This document shows, piece after piece, positions 56,719-64,000 of a stretch of DNA of 64,000 nt (positions are counted from its first letter, which is position 1; every line of letters begins with the position of its first letter). Where the stretch lies: the NCBI RefSeq assembly GCF_029784135.1, contig NC_073746.1, positions 142,790,556-142,854,555 of the forward strand, written 5' to 3'. Position numbers and translations under genes: made by a program. Source of the DNA: Toxorhynchites rutilus septentrionalis (Eukaryota > Arthropoda > Insecta > Diptera > Culicidae). The notes beneath the pieces were generated by a model. It did not search any database. It was not told where the DNA came from and was given only the letters and a program-made list of their open reading frames with translations.

Positions 56719-57707
56719 GGTGTGATAGAAGATAATATTCGATAAAAGAAATCTTTCTGTGCATATGATCAACCCTCAACTATGACAAAGTTATTGGAGT
56801 TATTTGAGACCACTCTTTTACTTTTCACTTTTTTTTTCGTTAAATATGACCCTCTCTTACAACTTATAATATTTCCACCGGGTAGCCTAACACCCTGTAT
56901 AAACGCCAAACACGCTCATTCAAAGCAATAACTATAGTATTTACAGAGCCCTATATTACACCTTTTTCTGTATTATATACACCCTGCTAAACATTTATTG
57001 AATGTTAGATATGAGGATATAGTGTTGATTTTGGACTCTTGCTTAGTGCTTATTGATTACCTGGGTAGTGAGGGCCAAAGGTGGATACATCAAATATTCA
57101 ATATGGTTGATTTTGTTTTTTTGTAAGAATATTGTAATCGATGAAAAAATAAGAAAAACACTGCTTTTTTAAAGATATAACAGCTGGAATCGGTTACTCT
57201 ATAGGAAAAATGTATTTGAAAATTTCGAAGAATCGGTTGAGTAGATCATAATTCAACTTGTAAATCAGTTCAAAATATTGAGAAAGTGCATCAGCTCGAA
57301 ACATTTTATCCAGAAAGAAATAATTTTTTTATTTCTTCCCGATATTATTGTCCACTACATCAACACACACTAAGATAAAAATGTGTAGAATATTCCAAAA
57401 CTTGAAAGTTCAAGCTTTAAAATGATGACAATCCCATCTCCATGGTTTTTCAAAAAGTTACATCATTTCTGAAATCACCTAAAAATTTCGGCTAGTAAAA
57501 TTTCTAATTGTTTTGTCGGGTGTAGTTTATTCTGCCAAAAATCGATTTGCTACAACTATCAAAGTCTTGTTACTAGTTTTCTATTGGAAATAAGAGCTAA
57601 ACAAGATGAAAATGAAGAGAAGAAATAAAGAAGAAGAGGACATCTGGTTTAGGCCTCATTGTTAAATATGTAATTTGTGAATAATTTATCTTGCAAAAAG
57701 TCGTTTT
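56719..57707. other. non-coding region with a diverged repeat start
   Basis: The first ~100 bp (tgatagaagataatattcgat...) resemble 60165 and 31262. The remainder is AT-rich with no recognised feature. Confidence 0.35.
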
Positions 57708-59595
57708 TTGACGTGGGACAACGTGTAACCGGAATAGACGGGGGGTAAAATGAAAACCTGAACACAGAACAAGCAGGAAAAACTGAAAGATTTCGAATGC
57801 TTATAACTCGAACATTACTTACTGGATCCAAAAGATGTTTGCATCAAGTGATAGATAATACTTCTACGCATCTATCGCAATTAATAAAATGTTATTTTTC
57901 ATTAGATAAACAATTGAATAACTGTAAAATGTTAAGCGTTATCTAAACGCCCTAACTGTCTCGTTTTGATTGGCCCGATTTGCGGTTTCCCCAACACAGC
58001 CATCAAAACCAAGCAAGCTTCGGGAAATCAGCATTGCAAACACATGAAAGTGAGGGGTCTTTTGTTCTCACCGAAATGTGTTCCCTAACACAGACTTCAA
58101 AACCAAGCAGCGTTGTAGAAATCGGCATTGCAAATACATGAAAGTAGGGGGAACTTTTGTTCCCACCGAAATGTGTTCCCTAACAGAGATTTTTTTAAAC
58201 AAAGATGCCTGGGGGAAATCGGCATTGCAAATACATGCAAGTCGGGAGTATTTTTGTTCCAACTGAAATGTGTTCCCCCAATACAGACTTCAGAACCAAG
58301 GTGTCTGGACGTCCGGGATATCTTAGGTAGCCGTGATCCTGATCTACTGCTTCATCTATACCTGTTCCTCAGAAACGCCGATGTCAACGTTTAATGATGT
58401 TCCCTTCGTTGTGTCCCTGTTTCGTATCCCTCTTATCCGATCTATAAACTTTTACTTAGGTTGTGCAGTCCACTGATCATTCAACAAGAGCCAAAGGTTG
58501 TACCGCTCATGACAACTCTACACGAGCTGATGTTTGCGCCGGCCAGTGACCATTCTTGAAGGATTCCTCGGGTCGAGAAGACGCACCACGCTAGATATGG
58601 GGTACAGACTAGGGGGGCGTTGCTGATTAATGGTCAGCTGCATCCCAATAGGAAGTATCCCGTGTCGGGCACAGGTACAGAGCATTGAAGACAGCAACAT
58701 CACAATTACGAAAGCACTTGTAATACTAACCTCGAGCCAACCGCGAGTAATCGGTTACATATTACTAACATAGTTATAAGGCAAACATTGTCGAAATATT
58801 GAACTCCCGGCCCCGTCAGGTTGACGCCATATGAGCCTTAATAAAAATATATATTTTGGATAAAAAAAAGGTGTCTGGAGAAATCGGGTTTGCAAATAAA
58901 TGCAAACTGCGAACACTTTTGTACTTGCTTGCCTTTCTGCAGACTAGAGTATGTCACGGTCTCCTAAACTTGGGAACCTTGGAAAATCGTGCAGACACTA
59001 GGCGAATGAACTTTCAAGTTTAAAGCCGAAAAGTGTTTTTCTAACACAGATTACAAAAACGGGTACGAACACAAAGCTTTGGCTCGGTTATTCAAGATTG
59101 AATTGAACAATACCATTTGATGATTAGGCAAAATGCCGATAACCATTTGCTGCGATAACGCCTATTGATTCAACAATATGCGTTTGACGTACATGTCAAA
59201 ATCGAAACTGAGTGCCTGAAGTTCATCAAATCAAGCAAATTCGCGGTAGGAGTAGTACATACACTAGAGAGATGCGAACTTCAGAAGGAAAAGTAAAACA
59301 AAATAATCGTTTGATAATTCTTCCGTTCACGTATTTTGTCCTAGGCATCATACCAAATGTAAAACGACTGTCATTAAATTTACTTGTAACGAATAACATA
59401 ATCTACCACAATGCATTAATTGACCTTACATGGCATTTGTTCAATCTTTTTACTCACAAAGCAAATATATTGAATACAACTGAATTCTGAAATTATTTGA
59501 TTCAATCAAAAATTTAATAAATACAAACGAATCATTGCTGAGCCAAGGTAGCCCCACGCCAACCTTGCGGTAATATCATAGATATAATTCACCCA
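57708..59595 (+). mobile_element. Helentron-like element, family B copy 2 (inverted relative to copy 1)
   Basis: It starts ttgacgtgggac at 57708, carries the same 5' block as the complement of 28200-28367 (cgaatgcttataactcgaac), the ~80 bp tandem units at 58000-58300, and ends with a degenerate inverted motif and hairpin (cgcaaggtt/tatatc type, 59551-59590). It is interrupted by the LINE fragment 58310-58867. A TTAA MITE lies just outside its right end. Confidence 0.7.
58310..58867 (+). mobile_element. 5'-truncated LINE insertion with 12 bp target duplication
   Basis: Sequence from tccgggatatcttaggtagc to the A-rich tail matches 52118-52715, so it retains only the last ~26 ORF2 codons (ending LFLRNADVNV) and the 3' UTR. 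aaggtgtctgga flanks the insert at 58298-58309 and 58868-58879. This is the signature of target-primed reverse transcription. It differs from the complete element by single substitutions, a 40-50 bp deletion and a 5 bp insertion, so a related source copy produced it. Confidence 0.9.
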
Positions 59596-59608
59596 TTTTT
59601 TATTTTAA

Positions 59609-59911
59609 CACGTTGAGCCCCGAATTATTCTTGCTACGCTTTCCGTTCAGCCCGCATCAAGAGCATTTGCACAATATAATAAATAAAATAATAAATAAAT
59701 AGGGACCGACACTGCCTGCCCCAAAGATATTTATTGTATAGAAAGAAAATAGTCAGAAATTCGACTAGAGAGTAGTCACATATCGTAAAATATCCGAAAA
59801 CAACTTTTTTTTTACATTTCCTTACTTTGTAACTATCAGTCCCAGTGAACAACGTTTTTCTAACGAAGAGCTCAACGTCAATCCCTAGGGACCGACGTGG
59901 GGCTCAACATG
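59609..59911. mobile_element. piggyBac-type MITE (TTAA target), copy 2
   Basis: cacgttgagccccg at left and ggggctcaacatg at right are flanked by TTAA (59605-59608 and 59912-59915). The interior matches 39057-39332 (cattcagcccgcatcaag-like and gtcagaaattcgact) with an extra (aataa)n run near 59680. Confidence 0.75.
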
Positions 59912-59915
59912 TTAA

Positions 59916-61028
59916 AGTGCGTTTTTTGAAAGGTTCGGTGTTCATTTTTTGTCTATCCCCTGTTTAGATTAAATAATCAATGTATGAAGGTTGAAGGTAT
60001 TATTTTTTGCAATTTTGCATCAAATGTATAAATGACTAATGAAAAAAAATAGGCTGGCATATAATTTCTTTTTTTACACACTAACGATACAAACAGGATG
60101 GAAACATCTCACAAACTCTTCTACTTCGGACATACAGGATGTCCTGGTAGCTGACCCGGAATCTTTTGGAAGGCGATAGAGGATCATATTTGACAAAAAA
60201 AATCTTTTGCGCCTATGGTCAAATCTTTGCTAAAACAGAGTTATTGAACTTTTATTTTTATTTTAGCGTTTGTCTTAAACTGGCTCTAATTCGAAAATTT
60301 TGTTATATAGAACAATCATGTTATTTCCATTCAAAAGATGATAAAAAATCACAGAGTAATGAATACAAAAAACATTTAAATCGGAGGAATTAAGTATGAT
60401 TTTAGAAGTAAAAGACGTAAAAAATAGTTTTTAGAAGCATTTTTGTTAATTTTCTCCCAAAAATGGACGTTTTTTTCTCCCATTTGTTTATTTAGGCTCA
60501 TTAGCATTTTTTAGCTGTAACAGAGCCAAATTTCAATCGTGTACATGTTACATGTTTATCATATCTATAAATAGCACATTACACAGTTGCTATTCTTCGG
60601 CGTAAGAGTATTCCTCCTATACCAAAAAAAACGGACGTTAAACTCTATTGTTTCTATCAACAAAATAACACCTGCCAAACCACTTTCGTTTCGGTTCGAT
60701 CGTTAGTCAGGCGATAAAGAAAAAGCAGACAATAATAATTCATAAATCCGAAAAATTGATAAAATAAAATACTTTAATTAAGTAACGGCAAACAGGCACC
60801 ATTATACGCTTATGAAAATTAATTAGATCGAGTCGAAGCAAATGCTTTCGACGTAAGAGACAAAGCTAATTTGAAGCACCAAGAATTGTGAAAATTCATC
60901 GTTGTATATCGGTTCTTCAAACCATAACGTATATTTGAACGAAATTTGAAATATTTTCTTTTATGAAGGCTAATAGAACTAAAAATTTTACACTCAAATT
61001 CATTGAACATTTCTTTCGCATTAACATT
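59916..61028. other. AT-rich region with a diverged dispersed repeat
   Basis: 60160-60350 resembles 31240-31440 (ggaggcgatagaggatcat, aactggctctaa). The remainder shows no feature. A 75-codon ORF (60819-61046, minus) reads into the palindrome and is not recognised. Confidence 0.35.
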
Positions 61029-61222
61029 CCTTCCCATCGAAGGCACATGGATTTACTGAGCAGCTGAGGTGCATTTGCTGAGGTGAATTCACGGGGAATT
61101 ACTTAGTGCATTTCTTTTCCTTTTTAAGTCGGAAAAGAAATGCACTAAGTAATTCCCCGTGAATTCACCTCAGCAAATGCACCTCAGCTGCTCAGTAAAT
61201 CCATGTGCCTTCGATGGGAAGG
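61029..61222. repeat. perfect 92 bp inverted repeat with a 10 nt loop
   Basis: 61029-61120 is the exact reverse complement of 61131-61222, with the loop tttttaagtc. No mismatch was found on reading both arms base by base. No target duplication or known terminal repeat borders it. An RNA copy would fold into a 92 bp duplex. See the findings. Confidence 0.95.
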
Positions 61223-61313
61223 CAATAATATCGTATAAATATTATTTATTTGAAAAGAACACAGAATTACTCTTGTGACTAATCGTGTTCTTGCTCTACC
61301 AAACAAAACACGT

Positions 61314-61465
61314 GCGGAGGCGATCTGGCGTAGTGGTAACATCCATGCCTCTCACGCTAAAGGTCACGAGTTCAATTATCACTCCCGACATTCTTCCAAA
61401 AATGGAAGTAAAAAGTGACGAACCAGCCAAATGAGTTGAAAATCACTATAATACAGACAAAAAAA
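61314..61465 (+). mobile_element. tRNA-derived SINE
   Basis: An A-box-like ctggcgtagtgg (61325-61336) and a B-box-like gagttcaatta (61368-61378) are spaced as in a tRNA gene. A non-tRNA body (gaagtaaaaagtgacgaacc) and an A-rich end (aaaaaaacaaaa) follow near 61458. The B box lacks the canonical GGTTCGA, so this copy may be inactive. A genuine tRNA gene is less likely because the acceptor arms do not pair. Confidence 0.7.
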
Positions 61466-61765
61466 CAAAACACGAGGCCTGGTCTAAACGTGGCGACGGT
61501 TTAGATCACGGATTTTCAAATGGTGCTCCGCGAAGCTTTCGAAAATGCTCCCACTGTAAAGCCCAATTAAAAAAGATATTTAAAGTGTTCGTATACCATG
61601 ATATGAACATACAGTGTTGTAAGTGCTCCATCGATAAAAGTATCTGAAAACCCCTGGCTTATATAATTATTTAGGTATTGGGAACAAACAACATTGTGAC
61701 ATAACGGAATAAATTCAAAAAAAAAACCTTACTCTATAAGAATGAAACCGTACCCTAAGATAGCT

Positions 61766-62592
61766 ATTCAGCCATTCCATGCCAAATCGATATAGTGGTT
61801 CTCAGATTTTCGTGAAAAGTGGAAATTCTGTTCTTTACCATAAAACATTAGACCCGTATTTTTTTTATTGTTTCATTAGGGTGACCATTTCCATTTTAGA
61901 GTGGTTCGAAAAATCAATTATTTCCCCTTTTTCCCCAAAAATTACTGTTTTAAAAAAATCATAACTTTTGAACCACTGAACCGTTTTAGATGATCGATCT
62001 ATCAAATTGAAGCCAATGAGCTAGATTTTTAAAATATCTAACCAACAAAAAATGGATTTTGTTTTCGTAATTATTGATTTTAATCGTTTTTTGTTGTTTT
62101 CATGGCTTTGGAGAGCGCTATATATTTTTTTTTACGAAAGCTGAGGTTTTTTTTTACATATTATATCTCGATATCAGAGATACTATTTTTCGTTTTTAAG
62201 ATATGATTTTCCAAAGTTAACCAATGATTCGAAAAACAATTTTGTCACCTTTTTTCCATTACAAAAATTCATAACTTCTGAACTACTAGACCGATTCAGA
62301 TGATCGACATATCAAACTGAAGCTTATGAATTAGTTTTCTTCGAAAAAATATTACGTTTGGGAAAAATTTTGACCACCCTAAAATGGAAATGGTCACCCT
62401 AACGAAAAAAAATTCAAATATTTTAATTTTCTAATTTCTAATTTAAATCTAAAAATTTTTAATAAATAATATTATATAATAATATATTTTTCAAATGAAT
62501 TTTAATCTAATATTTTGCAATGAAGAACAAAACTATCACTTTTCACGAAAATCTGAGAACTACTATATCGGTTTGGCCTGGAATGGCTATAT
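61766..62592. mobile_element. palindromic element family D, copy 3
   Basis: Left end attccatgccaaatcgatat, right end atatcggtttggcctggaat. The arms mirror each other through cattagggtgaccatttcc (61876) and gaaatggtcaccctaa (62388). No ORF of interest. Confidence 0.8.
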
Positions 62593-62978
62593 AAGAAGAT
62601 AGCTAATTACAATTGAAGGATTTAATCAGTGCCTCAAACAAAATAACACGATATACGAGCAGACACGTAACTATTAGTCGAGCACAACTGCCATGATGCC
62701 ATAATAATTTTTGTGAACGCAAAATTATAAATGAGATAAATGTTTCAATTAGGACTCAATTGTTCTTGTTGTGGTGCAATCATATTTACTGGCTTACGGT
62801 TCAATTTGATTAAAATTCAATGAAACGAAGGAAAAAAGGTTTAGAGCCTTTTGTACAAACTGATAGAAACGTGAATTTTCTTAAATAAATTGAATTCCTT
62901 TCCTTATTCATATTTTACATCACCATTTCCTTATATTGTGAAAACCATTAATGCATTCCTTTATCCGTTTTCCCACAG

Positions 62979-63198
62979 AGGGTCGCGTCGAAGTTTCCCG
63001 CGAAGGCAAATACCTGTCGACACTGTCCGGAGCCAAGGTTCTCGGTGAGCTGGCAATCCTCTACCACTGCCAACGGACGGCGACCATTACCGCAGCGACC
63101 GATTGCAAGCTTTGGGCTGTCGAGCGACAATGCTTCCAAACCATCATGATGCGCACCGGACTCATCCGGCAGGCCGAGTACTCCGATTTCCTCAAGAG
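62979..63198 (+). CDS. for: cGMP-dependent protein kinase (foraging/PKG), internal exon, first cGMP-binding domain
   Basis: This 220 bp exon is bounded by ttttcccacag (AG at 62977-62978) and ag|gtgagt (GT at 63199-63200). It begins with the last two bases of a Glu codon and ends with the first two of the next codon. It encodes GRVEVSREGKYLSTLSGAK, then the phosphate-binding cassette GELAILYHCQRTAT and then RQCFQTIMMRTGLIRQAEY. This matches the C-terminal half of cyclic-nucleotide-binding domain A of PKG. The Thr after the cassette Arg (RT rather than RA) is the residue associated with cGMP preference. The kinase phosphorylates Ser/Thr substrates when cGMP releases the N-terminal autoinhibitory region; the Drosophila orthologue affects foraging behaviour. 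The cassette's upstream half and the kinase domain must lie in exons outside the window. An ATG at 62951 is intronic and not a start. Pkg21D-type paralogues are the alternative, but the RQCFQTIMMRTGLI stretch is closest to foraging/PRKG1. Confidence 0.93.
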
Positions 63199-64000
63199 GT
63201 GAGTATCGCTTTAGTGGCTCTAACGGGCGTAGACTCGGCGTGAAGCATTCCGGTGCGATTGCGTGGTCATGAAAAATGCGAACAACAGGTCAATTCTTTC
63301 CGAAAGATCACTACCGAGATATCGAACCGCCCGCTCGCAGTGTCAAGTAATTCGTGGAAATGCCGCAGTTCGCGCCGTCGATAATCAAATAATTGATCAC
63401 AAAGGTGCTGATTTTTTTCTCTCGCACTCCCATAGTGAATCAAAATTTTCCCATCCCACAGACAATAGTGAAAACGAAAGTATGAAAAAATTATTCCCAT
63501 GCGCCGGTAGCGAGAATTGCGATGCGCACAGTTCCATTAACGGTGATCGAGATTTTTTCCTGCTCCAGCATCGGAACATTCTAAACGGAAACGTTCTCAA
63601 CGGAAAGTTCCTCATTTTTGCGGCCGACCAGTGGAATGTTAGCTCGTGATAGTTTTGTGCTGAATTGTGGGAACTATTCGTCTTAGCAGGGTAATTGGCA
63701 TGGCAAGACATCACGATTCCAGGGATATAGCCTAAGTGTGTGTGTGTGTGAATCTGCTGAGAGATACTTGAGCCTAACGATGGAAAAATGGAAGTCATCC
63801 CTGCAATCAATCGCAACTGAACCGAGACCCAATTCATTACCATAAACGTTTAAAAATATCGTAAAGCAAGGGGGTAAGGAGGGCGTGCGAAAGTTTGCGC
63901 ATTCAATTTTTCATTCATACGGAATGAGAAAAAATGAGCCTATACGACATAAAGTGCATGCGCACAAGTCGACCAGAATTAGACAGACGAGTCGTTCCGA
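63199..64000 (+). other. start of the intron downstream of the PKG exon
   Basis: Begins with a consensus donor (gtgagt). A short (gt)n lies near 63736. ORFs of 77-148 codons on both strands have no domain and overlap each other, so they look non-coding. Confidence 0.6.

Noticed and set aside
61314..61465. Possible tRNA gene
   Set aside because: A- and B-box-like sequences exist but the acceptor stem does not pair and the downstream body is SINE-like.
62951..62978. ATG in frame upstream of the PKG exon
   Set aside because: The 28 bp include the polypyrimidine tract and the AG acceptor, so the ATG is intronic; homologous proteins continue upstream of this point.
63263..63649. 128-codon + strand ORF after the PKG exon, and overlapping minus ORFs
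   Set aside because: They follow a consensus splice donor, have no domain and overlap on both strands; they look intronic.

Overview
This is eukaryotic, AT-rich, mostly non-coding DNA that looks like part of a culicine mosquito genome (Aedes-like). The organism call is an inference. It rests on very dense, nested transposable elements (TEs), a DD37E transposase of the ITmD37E type described from mosquitoes, tRNA-derived SINEs, palindromic MITEs and a very large intron. There are no bacterial-type operons. Most open reading frames are decayed transposon genes.

The only confident host coding sequence is one internal exon on the + strand at the right end (62979-63198). It encodes the second half of the first cGMP-binding domain of cGMP-dependent protein kinase (orthologue of Drosophila foraging/dg2 and vertebrate PRKG1). 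It has a clean 3' splice site and a consensus 5' splice site. The DNA upstream carries no other recognisable exon, so most or all of the window is probably a long intron or 5' flank of that gene.

Layout. 0-4.3 kb: a Helentron-like repeat (family A copy 1) with a nested MITE, then a Tc1-like element with a broken transposase. 4.3-9.5 kb: mostly single-copy, with one MITE and a GC-richer block at 8.4-9.0 kb. 9.5-14.4 kb: a 0.4 kb direct duplication around a 2.2 kb palindrome that holds an insertion with a 24 bp target duplication. 15.0-17.6 kb: a palindromic element (family D) split by a Tc1 foldback. 19.9-22.3 kb: family A copy 2 and a mariner relic. 22.8-24.9 kb: families C and D and a Tc1 fragment. 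26.1-28.5 kb: a Helitron-like end, then a family D copy split by family B, itself split by a MITE. 31-34 kb: pogo/Tigger relics and a ~120 bp tandem array. 34.5-37.5 kb: a CR1-like LINE end, an ITmD37E element with a rearranged partner, and a SINE. 37.7-38.9 kb: a 1.2 kb palindrome. 39-45.9 kb: a TTAA MITE, two mariner relics, an unidentified 137-codon ORF and a Tc1 foldback. 47.0-52.7 kb: Helitron ends and a non-LTR retrotransposon with an intact 1226-residue ORF2. 55-60 kb: more Helitron ends, an inverted family B copy containing a 5'-truncated piece of the same LINE with a 12 bp target duplication, and a second TTAA MITE. 61.0-62.6 kb: a 92 bp perfect inverted repeat, a SINE and a family D copy. 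63 kb: the kinase exon.

Two themes stand out. First, families A and B share an unusual architecture: subterminal inverted repeats plus a hairpin outside only one of them. Family A also carries a TATA-Inr-DPE core promoter ahead of a short basic ORF in both copies. Second, the presumed intron holds many long inverted repeats, several containing transposase sequence, which would be transcribed as hairpins if the intron is transcribed.
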